Below, piece after piece: positions 17,825-26,674 of a stretch of 44,061 bases of DNA (position 1 is its first letter; each line of letters starts with the position of its first letter). The notes under the pieces are model-generated. The model was given only the letters and a program-made list of their open reading frames with translations. It was not told the origin of the DNA and did not search any database. A program made the translations under genes and the position numbers. The DNA is taken from contig CAIVAT010000011.1 of assembly GCA_903903985.1 (NCBI GenBank), positions 1 to 44,061 of the forward strand, written 5' to 3'. This DNA is from an uncultured Bacteroidales bacterium. GTDB taxonomy: Bacteria > Bacteroidota > Bacteroidia > Bacteroidales > FEN-979.

Positions 17825-18436
17825 TTATTTAATTGTGCACGACAACAGTTTTTCCTGTCCGATATACGCTTCCAAAAGGTCCCCGATCTTTACAGGGCCC
17901 ACTCCGGCCGGGGTTCCGGTGAAAATATAGTCTCCCGTCCTGAGGGTCATGAAGGTTGAAATATGGACAATGATGTCATCGAAATCATAGATCATCGAAC
18001 CGGAATTTCCCTGCTGAACCGTTTTGCCATTCAAATCAAGATGGAAGAAGATATCCTTCACATCATAAAATTGACTTTTGGGAAGAAATCTTCCCATGGG
18101 AGCTGACTGGTCAAATCCTTTGGCAACTGCCCATGGAAGACTTTTTTCTTTTGCCGCATCCTGAAGATCACGGGCGGTCATGTCGAGCCCGATCCCTATT
18201 TCCTCATAATAGGTGTGTGCAAACTTTTTCTGAATGTTTTTTCCAACCTTGCATATCTTCAGGACCAGTTCAGCTTCGTAATGAATCTCCGATGAAAACG
18301 AAGGATAATAAAACGGCCTGTTGCGGATAAGCAATGAAGTGTCGGGTTTCAGGAAAAAAACCGGTGCGGTCGGTATGGCGTTGTTGAGTTCCTTGATATG
18401 GGCAACGTAATTGCGCCCGATGCATATGATTTTCAT
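17825..18436 (-). CDS. Fumarylacetoacetate hydrolase-family protein
   Basis: The 203-residue protein has the FAH core: KIICIGRNYVAHIKELNN at the N-terminus, the metal-binding pattern EIHYEAELVLKI, GIGLDMTARDLQ, WAVAKGFDQSAPMG, and the late FTGTPAGVGPVKIGD. It is the short single-domain type (YcgM/FAHD1-like), whose members act as acylpyruvases or oxaloacetate decarboxylases with Mg2+. The exact substrate cannot be read from the sequence. It follows the exonuclease gene by 18 bases and is probably the last gene of the E2/exonuclease unit. Confidence 0.88.
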   Translation of the reverse strand: MKIICIGRNYVAHIKELNNAIPTAPVFFLKPDTSLLIRNRPFYYPSFSSEIHYEAELVLKICKVGKNIQKKFAHTYYEEIGIGLDMTARDLQDAAKEKSLPWAVAKGFDQSAPMGRFLPKSQFYDVKDIFFHLDLNGKTVQQGNSGSMIYDFDDIIVHISTFMTLRTGDYIFTGTPAGVGPVKIGDLLEAYIGQEKLLSCTIK

Positions 18437-18454
18437 GCCTGGGACAGGATTGGA

Positions 18455-19285
18455 TCAGAAAAGGTCTAGTTTTACCGAGGAGTTGTTGAAACCCCTGAGC
18501 TTTAAAACCGTCAGGGCTTTTTTTGTCGACAGGGGAAATTCACTTTTCATCATCCAGTCATAATAGGATGGTTCATCTTTTAAAACCTGTGTAACTGCTT
18601 TTCCCTTATGTTTGCCGAAATTGAATACCTCCACGTTTTTTTCATTATACACGATGTGCCCGATGAGGTCGACGGCTTTGGTGGACCAGGAGAATTCGCT
18701 GAGCGCTTTGACATCATTGATGACCGGTTGTGTCAGGTTCCCTTTTCTGTCTTTAAAAGTGACTTCCGCATACCGGTCAAGCTGTGCTTTTAAAATTTCA
18801 AAGGTCGCAATGGTATCTGCCTCAGCGCTATGGGCATTGACCAGCTCTTTTGAACAATAGAATTTGTACGCAGCGCTTAAATTCCGGGGTTCCATTTTGT
18901 GGAAGATATTCTGAACATCCACAAACCGCCTTCCTTTCAGGTCAAAATCGATTTCAGCCCGGAGAAACTCTTCAACCAGCAGCGGGATATCGAAATGATT
19001 TGAGTTGTACCCGGCAAGGTCGCAATTATCCAGAAATTGCGCGAGTTCATGGGCAACCTGTTTGAAGGTTGGACAATCTTTCACATCTTCATCAGATATT
19101 CCGTGTATTTCAGTAACCTCTTCCGGGATATGCATCCCGGGATTGATCCGCATGGTTTTTATTTTCGTCGTGCCATCGACTTGTTGTCTGACAATGGATA
19201 TTTCCACGATGCGGTCGGTTGCCACTTTGATCCCGGTAGTTTCAAGGTCAAAAAAAGCAATGGGTTTGGTCAGGTTCAGTTCCAT
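18455..19285 (-). CDS. DnaQ-like 3'-5' exonuclease
   Basis: The 276-residue protein has the DEDDh exonuclease motifs: FFDLETTG (Exo I), LAGYNSNHFDIPLL (Exo II) and AHSAEADTIATFEIL (Exo III with the catalytic His). Its C-terminal part (FNFGKHKGKAVTQVLKDEPS to YYDWMMKSEFP) resembles the small DUF3820/ExoX C-terminal module. It may act in DNA repair or as a proofreading-type nuclease. Bacteroidota DNA polymerase III often carries no proofreading domain of its own, but a direct link to replication is inference. Its ATG overlaps the stop of the E2 gene by 1 base. Confidence 0.88.
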   Translation of the reverse strand: MELNLTKPIAFFDLETTGIKVATDRIVEISIVRQQVDGTTKIKTMRINPGMHIPEEVTEIHGISDEDVKDCPTFKQVAHELAQFLDNCDLAGYNSNHFDIPLLVEEFLRAEIDFDLKGRRFVDVQNIFHKMEPRNLSAAYKFYCSKELVNAHSAEADTIATFEILKAQLDRYAEVTFKDRKGNLTQPVINDVKALSEFSWSTKAVDLIGHIVYNEKNVEVFNFGKHKGKAVTQVLKDEPSYYDWMMKSEFPLSTKKALTVLKLRGFNNSSVKLDLF

Positions 19286-20625
19286 TAAATGGGTTGGGTA
19301 TTATCAAAAGTTTCAAGATGTTGTACAAGACTGTTAAGAAATTGACCGCCTAACGCACCATCGATGACCCGGTGGTCATAGGTAACAGACATCATCATGA
19401 TCGGGCGGATGGCAATGGTGTCGCCTTCGGGTGTTTCAATCACGACGGCCCGTTTTTTGATCGCGCCGACAGCCACGATGGCAGTTTGTGGCTGGTTGAT
19501 GATCGGGGTTCCCATCAGGGTCCCGAATGATCCCAGGTTGGTAAGGGAAATGGTTCCGCCGGAAATTTCATCGGGAACCAGTTTGCTGCTGCGTGCACGT
19601 TGGGCAAGGTCGTTAACGGCCTTTACGATGCCCAGGAGGCTTTTTTCATGCGCATTGCGGATCACCGGCACGATGAGGTTGAAGTTGGGAAGGGAAACAG
19701 CCATGCCGATGTTAACATTTTTGTGCAGGATCACCTTGGTGCCATCCACCGAAACGTTGACCAGGGGAAAGTCTCTGACCGCTTTTGCAATCGCTTCAAT
19801 AAATACCGGGGTGAAGGTGAGTTTTTCATTCTCCCGTTTCAGGAAGGCCTCTTTGTTTTTCTCGCGCCATTGGACCACCCGTGTCATGTCCACTTCCTGG
19901 AAGGAGGTGACATGGGCAGAGGTCTGCACTGATTTCACCATGTGGCTGGCAATCAGTTGGCGGATGCGGTCCATTTCAACGATGCGGTCTTCGCCGGGAA
20001 TGATTTGCTGGATTGTTTGTGGCGCCACAACAGGGGTTGCGATGGAGGCGTCCACTGCCTGCGATCCGGCCGGTTTGATACCTTGTGCCCGGTCCTTCAG
20101 ATAATTCAGCACATCCTGTTTGGTGATGCGGTCATCCTTGCCGGTTCCTGCAATGCCATCCAGCTCGGAAAAAGCGATATTTTCCTGGAGCGCAATGCTT
20201 CGCACCAGGGGGGAATAGAATCGTGTTCCAGAAGCCGGTTCCGGCTCCGGTTTGTTCTGAACATCTGCAACGACCGGTAATTCAGGATTTGCTGATAATG
20301 CGGCAAGGGTAGGTTCTGCCCGGCAGGAGTCCTCCTGAAGGTCTCCGCCAGCAGGCTGGGTGCCAGGGTTAACCATGGCGCTGCCGGCAGTTTCAATAAT
20401 GGCAAATACGGATCCTACAGGGACGAGGTCGCCTTCCCTGAATAATTTTTTTAACAGTTTTCCTGTAACAAGTGAAGGAACTTCTGAATCAACTTTATCC
20501 GTTGCAATTTCAACAATGGACTCCTCCTCCTGGATCATCTCCCCTTCCTGCTTCAACCATTTGGTGATGGTCGCTTCGATGATACTTTCGCCCAGTTTGG
20601 GTATAACTGCCTCATAATTTGCCAT
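19285..20625 (-). CDS. Dihydrolipoamide acyltransferase (E2) of a 2-oxo acid dehydrogenase
   Basis: The 446-residue protein has one lipoyl domain (residues 1-77, with lipoyl-lysine K44 in IATDKVDSEVPS), an Ala/Pro-rich linker, a peripheral subunit-binding domain (FYSPLVRSIALQE to DVLNYLKDR), and a catalytic CAT-like core. The active-site His motif SVTYDHRVIDGALGG is close to the C-terminus. The single lipoyl domain, and SFQEVDMTRVVQWREKNKE, favour a branched-chain or generic 2-oxo acid dehydrogenase E2 over the multi-lipoyl pyruvate form; the substrate is unresolved. E1 and E3 genes are not in the window. A TACCTTTG promoter box lies 25 bases upstream. Confidence 0.92.
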   Translation of the reverse strand: MANYEAVIPKLGESIIEATITKWLKQEGEMIQEEESIVEIATDKVDSEVPSLVTGKLLKKLFREGDLVPVGSVFAIIETAGSAMVNPGTQPAGGDLQEDSCRAEPTLAALSANPELPVVADVQNKPEPEPASGTRFYSPLVRSIALQENIAFSELDGIAGTGKDDRITKQDVLNYLKDRAQGIKPAGSQAVDASIATPVVAPQTIQQIIPGEDRIVEMDRIRQLIASHMVKSVQTSAHVTSFQEVDMTRVVQWREKNKEAFLKRENEKLTFTPVFIEAIAKAVRDFPLVNVSVDGTKVILHKNVNIGMAVSLPNFNLIVPVIRNAHEKSLLGIVKAVNDLAQRARSSKLVPDEISGGTISLTNLGSFGTLMGTPIINQPQTAIVAVGAIKKRAVVIETPEGDTIAIRPIMMMSVTYDHRVIDGALGGQFLNSLVQHLETFDNTQPI

Positions 20626-20650
20626 ATACAGACGACTTTTTGAATTTATG

Positions 20651-20658
20651 CAAAGGTA
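20651..20658 (-). promoter_or_regulatory. Likely -7 box of the E2 promoter
   Basis: The minus strand reads TACCTTTG (TAnnTTTG), 25 bases before the E2 ATG at 20625. The nearest TTTG -33 candidate is 25 bases upstream, somewhat long. The position just upstream of the first gene of a unit supports it. Confidence 0.45.
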
Positions 20659-20707
20659 ACGCTTTTTCTTATTTTGAAAGGATCAAAATAATAATATACT
20701 TCAACTT

Positions 20708-22675
20708 TCAGCTCCTGCCCAGGTTCCGGTACCCTTTGATGATAATATTCAGGTCGTTGGTCAATTTGTAATCCCTTGCATACAACAGATCAAGGCGGGC
20801 GGTGGTCTCTTCGGGGACATTTTTATTGCGGAAAGCGTCAAGTGGATTCAGTACCCCCTGTTTGATCTGGGGGAGCTTGTTCGATTCATATTCGCTGTGG
20901 TGGGTGAACCCGATCCACGATTTTAATGCCAGTAAAACGGAGAAAATATTCCTGAGCAATCCGAAAGGATTTCTGACAATGAAAATATTGACGGGATAAA
21001 ACAACAGCAATGTGAGCGCCACAAGGAAATCAAGCATCCGTTTGTTTCTCCTGTTTGATCTCTTGATGATGGCATTGATGTCGATCACGTATAAATCGCC
21101 GGAGGTGTTGATGGAATTGCTGCCGATGATGGAGAGGCTTTCAGGTGGCGCGATCTTGTAGTCCACCTGTTCATTTTTCAGCTCCGACATTTTATCGATG
21201 ATCACCTGCGCCGGAACATCTTTTGCACAGAAAATGACCTCATTGATCTTATGAATGGTGATAATTTCCTTGATCTGCCCGATGTGCCCGATAAAACCAT
21301 TTGAATTATTGCGGTGGTGGTGAAAACTTACCAGGCCGGTGAATGACGGGTTCATACCGGTTTGCTGAAGCAGTTCCGACACCCGTTCCGATTCTTCCTT
21401 CTCTCCGATGACTACGAATCGCTTGTTTTTTTCAGAATTTAATTTATAGCCGTCAACATTGAAATAATGCAGCAGATAACGTTCCGCAAGCATGATCAGT
21501 GTTCCCCAGGTTGCTCCGAGGATGATGAGCGCCCGGGAAAACCGGTAATGTTCATTCAGCAGGGAATATACGACCAGGATAATGATGGTTCCAACGATCA
21601 TGCCCTGTACGATGCGCCTCAGCCTGATCGGCTTGTCGTACCCTCCGCTGAGATAGATACACAGCAACCAGATGGAAAGATAGACCGGAACCGCAATGTG
21701 TATGAAGGCATAGGGATAATGCCCGCCATCGGGAAAAATGAAATGCCTTTCCCAGTAGTCCTTGATGAGTAAAAAACCGGCAAAGATCAGGGAGGCATCG
21801 AGCAGCGGCAGGACGATTTTGTTGAAAAAACGTGTGAGAATGGAGATAAACGCACGGAAATAGATGGCTACATTGATCATCAGTGAAAATGCACGGGCAT
21901 TTTCTTTTGAAAAATGCTTTTTGGCAAAGACGATCATTGCCGTATAGAAGACAAATACATAATTCAGGCTTCCTTTTTTTGTGCTTTCTCCTTTATAATG
22001 AATGATCCGCGTTTCGGGATAATAGTAGTTTTTATATCCGGCTTTGGTAATGCGGTAGCTCAGGTCGATATCTTCGCCATACATGAAAAAAGCTTCATCA
22101 AGCAGCCCGATTTTATCGAGTACTTTTTTCCTCAGGAGCATAAAGGCGCCGGCAAGCACATCCACCACATGCGTTTTGTCCTTATCCAGGTAGCCCAGGT
22201 GGTAAGCGCTGAAAAATTTTGATTTAGGGAACAGGGCGGAAAAACCAAAAACCTTGAAGAAAGCCACGGAGGGATAAGGCAGGCCACGCTTGCTTTCCGG
22301 CAGGAATTTCCCTTTCCCGTCCAGCATTTTCACGCCAAGTCCTCCCGAGTCGGGGTGGTGATCCATGAAATCGACAACCTTGCGAAGGGTATCGTCTTCA
22401 ACGATCGTATCGGGGTTCAGCAGCAGTACATATTCTCCTTTTGATTTACGGATGGCCTGGTTATTCGCGGAGGAAAAACCTTTGTTCTCTTTATTTTCAA
22501 TCAGGTGAACTTCGGGAAATTTATCCCTGACCATTTTCACCGAACCATCCACGGAGTCGTTGTCAACAACAAAGATTTCAGCCTCAATTCCGTTACAGGC
22601 ACTTTGCACCGAATGAAGGCATTGCTCCAGGAAATACTTGACATTATAGTTGACGATGATTATTGAGAGCTTCAT
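20708..22675 (-). CDS. Fusion of GT2 glycosyltransferase with a degenerate polyprenyl-phosphate sugar transferase
   Basis: Residues 1-270 are a GT2 (GT-A) domain: SIIIVNYNVKYFLEQCLHSV, IFVVDNDSVDGS, and the acceptor-side FFMYGEDIDLSYRITKAGYK. After this come about four membrane helices (roughly 290-400), a Rossmann-like segment (RFVVIGEKEESERVSELL), and a C-terminal stretch with RRNKRMLDFLVALTLLLFYPVN and DYKLTNDLNIIIKGYRNLGR. That order matches WbaP-type phosphoglycosyltransferases, but the catalytic box between the re-entrant helix and the C-terminus (DxGPVFFxQxRxG, KFRSM) is missing. It probably glycosylates an envelope lipid or polysaccharide; the C-terminal part may be structural. The gene ends the tig-clp run. 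Confidence 0.78.
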   Translation of the reverse strand: MKLSIIIVNYNVKYFLEQCLHSVQSACNGIEAEIFVVDNDSVDGSVKMVRDKFPEVHLIENKENKGFSSANNQAIRKSKGEYVLLLNPDTIVEDDTLRKVVDFMDHHPDSGGLGVKMLDGKGKFLPESKRGLPYPSVAFFKVFGFSALFPKSKFFSAYHLGYLDKDKTHVVDVLAGAFMLLRKKVLDKIGLLDEAFFMYGEDIDLSYRITKAGYKNYYYPETRIIHYKGESTKKGSLNYVFVFYTAMIVFAKKHFSKENARAFSLMINVAIYFRAFISILTRFFNKIVLPLLDASLIFAGFLLIKDYWERHFIFPDGGHYPYAFIHIAVPVYLSIWLLCIYLSGGYDKPIRLRRIVQGMIVGTIIILVVYSLLNEHYRFSRALIILGATWGTLIMLAERYLLHYFNVDGYKLNSEKNKRFVVIGEKEESERVSELLQQTGMNPSFTGLVSFHHHRNNSNGFIGHIGQIKEIITIHKINEVIFCAKDVPAQVIIDKMSELKNEQVDYKIAPPESLSIIGSNSINTSGDLYVIDINAIIKRSNRRNKRMLDFLVALTLLLFYPVNIFIVRNPFGLLRNIFSVLLALKSWIGFTHHSEYESNKLPQIKQGVLNPLDAFRNKNVPEETTARLDLLYARDYKLTNDLNIIIKGYRNLGRS

Positions 22676-22728
22676 CCGGTCTATCGAGATTCGCTTGTAA
22701 AGTTATGGTTATTCAATCAATATAAAAA

Positions 22729-23316
22729 CTAAATCGCCCCCGCTTCAATCATCAGTACGATTTGTTCAATGGCCTGGTCGGTGCCTCCCGGATCATAATT
22801 TGTTTTAAGGTCGTACCCGAACAACCTGGCCATGGTTTGCCAGATAAATGCGGTGAATCCGCCCCTGAGTTGTTTGACAATATCGAACGTGGAATTGCCT
22901 GTTTCCCTGTAGATCAATTTTATAAGAATTTTTCCCTGTGAAAAATTAAGGTCTTTGATCTCATCCCCGAACTTGCTTTCAAGATCTTTTTCGGCTTTTT
23001 TAAGAAACAGTTTCCGGGCTTTTTCTGTCGGGATGGTATCAAGAATGCGCTTGTAGGCAAGCAGTTGTTTTCCTGCTAACCTGGCATATGGGTATACTTT
23101 TTTAACATTGTACACCAATTTGTCATAGCGTGCCGCTGCTCTTTTACCAGTTGTTTGGGCAGCAGGAGGGAAAATGACGACAGGCTTCACATCGACCAGC
23201 GCGATGGTATCTCCTTCAATGATCCGGGTTGACGGAATTGTTTTGGTTGTATCCTGGGAAAAGGCGAGGATCCGGCAAAACACCATGGAAACGATGATCA
23301 GGATTCCTTTACGCAT
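22729..23316 (-). CDS. DUF4294 exported protein
   Basis: This 195-residue protein has an N-terminal signal sequence (MRKGILIIVSMVFCRILAFS) and a short Thr/Pro-rich region. The DUF4294 body follows: RYDKLVYNVKKVYPYARLAGKQL, KLFLKKAEKDLESKFGDEIKDLNFSQGKILIKLIYRETGN, and IWQTMARLFGYDLKTNYDPGGTDQAIEQIV. The family is conserved in Bacteroidota and has no known function. A periplasmic location is inferred from the signal sequence. It sits 53 bases downstream of clpX and 53 bases upstream of the fused glycosyltransferase. Confidence 0.8.
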   Translation of the reverse strand: MRKGILIIVSMVFCRILAFSQDTTKTIPSTRIIEGDTIALVDVKPVVIFPPAAQTTGKRAAARYDKLVYNVKKVYPYARLAGKQLLAYKRILDTIPTEKARKLFLKKAEKDLESKFGDEIKDLNFSQGKILIKLIYRETGNSTFDIVKQLRGGFTAFIWQTMARLFGYDLKTNYDPGGTDQAIEQIVLMIEAGAI

Positions 23317-23369
23317 TGATTTCCCGGTTCAAATGTTTATTGGATAACGAAACAATACCGGGTTTGGTA

Positions 23370-24605
23370 TCATGCAACCTTCAACCTGGCCATGCTTGTT
23401 TTCCCGAATTGTGTTTCAACAAATGCCGCGGTTACCCGGAAAGATTTGGTGCCGGTTTTTGAAGGCAGTTCAAACATGGCATCATTCATGATTCCTTCGA
23501 TAATTGAACGCAATCCCCTGGCGCCCAGTTTAAACTCGATGGCTTTCTCCACAATAAAGTTCAATGCATCCTCCTCGAAAACCACTTTGATGTTATCCAG
23601 CTCAAACAGTTTGGTATACTGCCTGATCAGCGAGTTTTTAGGTTCCGTGAGGATCCGCCGCAGTGTTGCGCGGTCGAGGGTGTGCATGAATGTTACAATC
23701 GGCAACCTGCCTACGAGCTCCGGTATCAGGCCAAAGGCTTTCAGATCGACGGGTGTGATGTATTGAAGGATGTTGTCCTTATCAAGGGTTTCATGTTTCC
23801 GGTCTGTTTTATACCCTATTTTATTGGTCTGCAAACGGTTCGAGATCTTCTTCTCAATTCCGTCAAAGGCGCCCCCTGTGATAAACAGGATATTCTGGGT
23901 GTTGATCTGGATCATTTTTTGCTCGGGATGTTTCCTGCCTCCCTGGGGTGGAACATTGACAATGGAACCTTCGAGCATTTTCAACAGCGCCTGTTGCACC
24001 CCTTCTCCACTGACGTCGCGCGTAATGGAGGGATTATCTCCCTTGCGGGCGATTTTATCGATCTCATCGATGAAAACAATTCCACGCTCAGCTGCAGCAA
24101 CGTCATAATCTGCAACCTGGAGCAAACGCGCAAGGATGCTCTCCACATCCTCACCAACATAACCAGCCTCGGTGAGGGCCGTGGCATCAGCGATACAGAA
24201 TGGGACGTTGAGCATTTTGGCGACAGTGCGTGCGAGCAGTGTTTTACCGGTACCCGTTTCACCAACTACCACGATGTTCGATTTTTCGATCTCGACATCA
24301 CCTTCCTTGGTGTTTTTGGCGTGTGATAACCTTTTATAGTGGTTATACACGGCTACGGCGATGATTTTTTTTGCCTCATCCTGGCCGATCACAAACTGAT
24401 CAAGATACTTTTTGATCTCGATCGGCTTCAGGAGAATAAAATCAGGAATATCCTTCTTTTTTACGGTTGCCAGTTCTTCCTGGAGGATGATCTGAGCCTG
24501 CAGTACACAGGAATCGCAGATATGTCCCTGCAAGCCGGCAATGAGGAGCTTTGTTTCACGCCTTGACCTGCCGCAAAAGGAGCATCTGTCAGCTGGCTTT
24601 GCCAT
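23370..24605 (-). CDS. clpX: ATP-dependent Clp protease ATP-binding subunit ClpX
   Basis: The 411-residue protein has an N-terminal C4 zinc-binding domain ([10 protein letters not shown] to GHICDSC), Walker A GETGTGKT, Walker [10 protein letters not shown], the GGRKHPEQ pore loop region, and sensor-2-type [12 protein letters not shown]. ClpX unfolds tagged substrates, including SsrA-tagged chains, and feeds them to ClpP. The ClpP-docking loop reads KIGYK, that is IGY in place of the common IGF tripeptide; this is a mild aromatic swap. The start lies 1 base after the clpP stop codon, so the pair is translationally coupled. smpB, which acts in the same rescue pathway, is at 31335-31778. Confidence 0.97.
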   Translation of the reverse strand: MAKPADRCSFCGRSRRETKLLIAGLQGHICDSCVLQAQIILQEELATVKKKDIPDFILLKPIEIKKYLDQFVIGQDEAKKIIAVAVYNHYKRLSHAKNTKEGDVEIEKSNIVVVGETGTGKTLLARTVAKMLNVPFCIADATALTEAGYVGEDVESILARLLQVADYDVAAAERGIVFIDEIDKIARKGDNPSITRDVSGEGVQQALLKMLEGSIVNVPPQGGRKHPEQKMIQINTQNILFITGGAFDGIEKKISNRLQTNKIGYKTDRKHETLDKDNILQYITPVDLKAFGLIPELVGRLPIVTFMHTLDRATLRRILTEPKNSLIRQYTKLFELDNIKVVFEEDALNFIVEKAIEFKLGARGLRSIIEGIMNDAMFELPSKTGTKSFRVTAAFVETQFGKTSMARLKVA

Positions 24606-24606
24606 G

Positions 24607-25281
24607 TTAACTGTCTTTTTTTGAACGGATCAGGATTTCATCAATCATTCCATATTCGCGTGCTTCTTCACTGGTCATCCAGTAATCGCGGTCGGCATCC
24701 TTGAGTATTCGCTTGTAGGGCTGGCCTGAGTGCAGGGAGATGATTTCATAAAGTTCCTTCTTGAGCTTTTGAATTTCACGGGCGGTAATGTCAATATCAG
24801 AAGCCTGGCCTTCGGCGCTGCCCATTGGCTGGTGGATCAGGATCCGCGAATGTTTCAGTGCGGTGCGTTTGCCTTTTTCACCGGCACAAAGCAGGATGGC
24901 GCCCATGGAAGCAGCCATTCCCGTGCATATGGTGGCAACATGCGGGTTGATGTATTGCATGGTGTCGTATATGCCAAGTCCTGCATATACTGAACCGCCC
25001 GGAGTGTTCAGGTAGATCTGGATATCCTTTCGTGAATCAACCGATTCAAGGAACAGCAACTGGGCCTGGATGATGTTGGCTACATAATCGTCGATGGGAA
25101 CGCCAAGGAAGATGATGCGGTCCATCATGAGCCGTGAAAAAACATCCATGGTGGCGATGTTCAGTTGCCTTTCTTCAATGATGGTCGGAGAAATATAGTT
25201 GGCTGAAATGGATTTATATTTTGCAAGGGTGAGGCTGTTGATGCCCCTGTGCCCGGTTGCATATTTCGAAAATTCGTCCAT
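24607..25281 (-). CDS. clpP: ATP-dependent Clp protease proteolytic subunit ClpP
   Basis: The 224-residue protein has the catalytic triad S125 (GMAASMGA), H150 (LIHQPMGS) and probably D199 (DADRDYWMT), with the typical [15 protein letters not shown] handle region. It forms the tetradecameric chamber that degrades substrates unfolded by ClpX. The N-terminal 30 residues ([20 protein letters not shown]) are longer than the usual propeptide, which is common in Bacteroidota. It lies between tig (26 bases upstream) and clpX (1 base downstream). Confidence 0.97.
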   Translation of the reverse strand: MDEFSKYATGHRGINSLTLAKYKSISANYISPTIIEERQLNIATMDVFSRLMMDRIIFLGVPIDDYVANIIQAQLLFLESVDSRKDIQIYLNTPGGSVYAGLGIYDTMQYINPHVATICTGMAASMGAILLCAGEKGKRTALKHSRILIHQPMGSAEGQASDIDITAREIQKLKKELYEIISLHSGQPYKRILKDADRDYWMTSEEAREYGMIDEILIRSKKDS

Positions 25282-25307
25282 ATAATTTTTATTAGCTGGT
25301 TAAATCA

Positions 25308-26504
25308 TCAGTGTTGGTGATCGTGGTCGTGTTCATGGTCATGGTCATGGTCGAGCTCGTGTTCATGCTCATGGTCGTGGACATGACGGGCGGAGGCGAT
25401 TTTAATATATTCCTCATAGGAGACCTCTTTTGAATGGAAAGTCATGGCTGACTTGAAAAACTCCATCATTTTTGCATTGTAGAGCTGGTCGTTGATCCGT
25501 TGCACCTGCTCTTTGTTTTGCATGAAAGTATCCACGATCGATTCATATTGTTTCTGCATTTCAGGATCCATGTTGGGCAGATTGATCTGGTGCAACATAT
25601 ATGTCCTGATGTAGTTCCGGATTTCTTCGTCTTTAACCTCGATCCCGTTTTCTTTGATCAGCTTGTTCTCAATAAGTTGCCATTTCATTGATTCGGCAAA
25701 GGAGGTGTAATTTTTCTCGATCTCTTCGGGGGTGTACTTCCCTTCATTGTTTTCGAGGAGCCATCGTTTCAGAAACCCGTCGGGCAATGGAAGTTCGGTA
25801 TTTTTTACCAACGCTTCCGTGATGTCATTGAAAAGGAGTTTTTCAGACTCGGCTGCAAAGCTAATTTCAGCGTCTTTCTTTACCTGTTCACGGAATTCCT
25901 CTTCGGTTTGAAGGTTGAGCCCGGGATAGACCATATTGAAAAAGTCCGGGTTCATTTCAGCCGGTTCAACAGCCGTTTCACTGGCTTCAGCCGGGGCTTC
26001 TGCAACGGCACCTGCTGTTTCCGCAGATGGCAGAACCGGTTTTCCGAATCGTTTCCGGGTATCTTCAATGTATTTGTCTACCATGCCATCATCAACCGTA
26101 ATGACGTAGTTTTCGATTTGCAGGTCCTGGTCGACCGGGATAGTATATACAGGTGCAAGCCCGAGGTCAAAATAAAATTCAAAAGAATCCTGGGTCTCAA
26201 AATCGATTGCCATGTTTTTTTCCATATTGGGCAACGGGTTGCCAAGGATGTCGATTTTTTCATCGCGGATGTAACTGATCAGGCTGTCGGAGATCAGTTT
26301 ATTCACTTCATCGGCCAGGATGGCTCTGCCATACATTTTTTTAATCAGCCCGGTAGGAATGTGTCCGGGCCTGAAGCCGGGAATGTTTGCTTTGCGCTTG
26401 TAATCAGCGATCTGTTTCTCGACGGTCACAGCATAATCAGCAGGGCCAATCTCTATTTTAAGCAGGGCCGTGAGCGATCCGGTACTTTCTTTGGTGATCT
26501 TCAT
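25308..26504 (-). CDS. tig: Trigger factor lacking the PPIase domain, with a His-rich tail
   Basis: The 398-residue protein has the ribosome-docking signature GFRPGHIP (43-50) in a normal N-terminal domain. After VDKYIEDTRKRFGKP (to about 156) there is only an Ala/Glu-rich linker (157-185), and then the C-terminal arm domain resumes with MNPDFFNMVYPG and EEEFREQVKKDAE. The FKBP-type PPIase core that normally lies there (about 80-90 residues) is absent. The C-terminus ends in 25 residues with 12 His, alternating with Asp and Glu (coding bases 25311-25385), like the metal-binding tail of SlyD. The ribosome-bound chaperone function is expected to remain. The gene is the first of the tig-clpP-clpX unit, directly downstream of tRNA-Leu. 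Confidence 0.9.
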   Translation of the reverse strand: MKITKESTGSLTALLKIEIGPADYAVTVEKQIADYKRKANIPGFRPGHIPTGLIKKMYGRAILADEVNKLISDSLISYIRDEKIDILGNPLPNMEKNMAIDFETQDSFEFYFDLGLAPVYTIPVDQDLQIENYVITVDDGMVDKYIEDTRKRFGKPVLPSAETAGAVAEAPAEASETAVEPAEMNPDFFNMVYPGLNLQTEEEFREQVKKDAEISFAAESEKLLFNDITEALVKNTELPLPDGFLKRWLLENNEGKYTPEEIEKNYTSFAESMKWQLIENKLIKENGIEVKDEEIRNYIRTYMLHQINLPNMDPEMQKQYESIVDTFMQNKEQVQRINDQLYNAKMMEFFKSAMTFHSKEVSYEEYIKIASARHVHDHEHEHELDHDHDHEHDHDHQH

Positions 26505-26540
26505 GAAAATAGTCTTGCATTAATTGATAAAAAAAAATAG

Positions 26541-26622
26541 TGCGGATGAAGGGACTCGAACCCCCACGCCCGAAGGCACAAGATCCTAAGTCTTGCGCGG
26601 CTACCAATTACGCCACACCCGC
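26541..26622 (-). tRNA. tRNA-Leu (anticodon TAG)
   Basis: The minus strand folds as a class II-length tRNA: acceptor GCGGGTG (26616-26622) with GCGGATG on the other side (26542-26548), discriminator A, anticodon loop CTTAGGA (anticodon TAG at 26586-26588), a variable arm of about 12 bases (TGCCTTCGGGC) and a T loop TTCGAGT. CCA is not encoded. It sits 36 bases upstream of tig on the same strand, so tig may be co-transcribed with it. Confidence 0.95.
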
Positions 26623-26649
26623 ATTAAGGATCTCCCTGAAAAGGGAGTG

Positions 26650-26657
26650 CAAAGGTA
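26650..26657 (-). promoter_or_regulatory. Likely -7 box upstream of tRNA-Leu and tig
   Basis: The minus strand reads TACCTTTG (TAnnTTTG), 27 bases before the tRNA-Leu 5' end. A CTCCCT/AGGGAG hairpin (26632-26647) lies between. No clear -33 box is visible. Confidence 0.45.
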
Positions 26658-26674
26658 CACATTTTTTCGATTGG

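Noticed and set aside
19397..20104. 235-codon plus-strand frame opposite the E2 gene
   Set aside because: The E2 gene is intact and recognised; the antisense protein is low-complexity (Ser/Arg/Thr rich) without a family.
23682..24326. 214-codon plus-strand frame opposite clpX
   Set aside because: clpX has full motif support in the same DNA; the antisense frame shows no domain, signal or start context.
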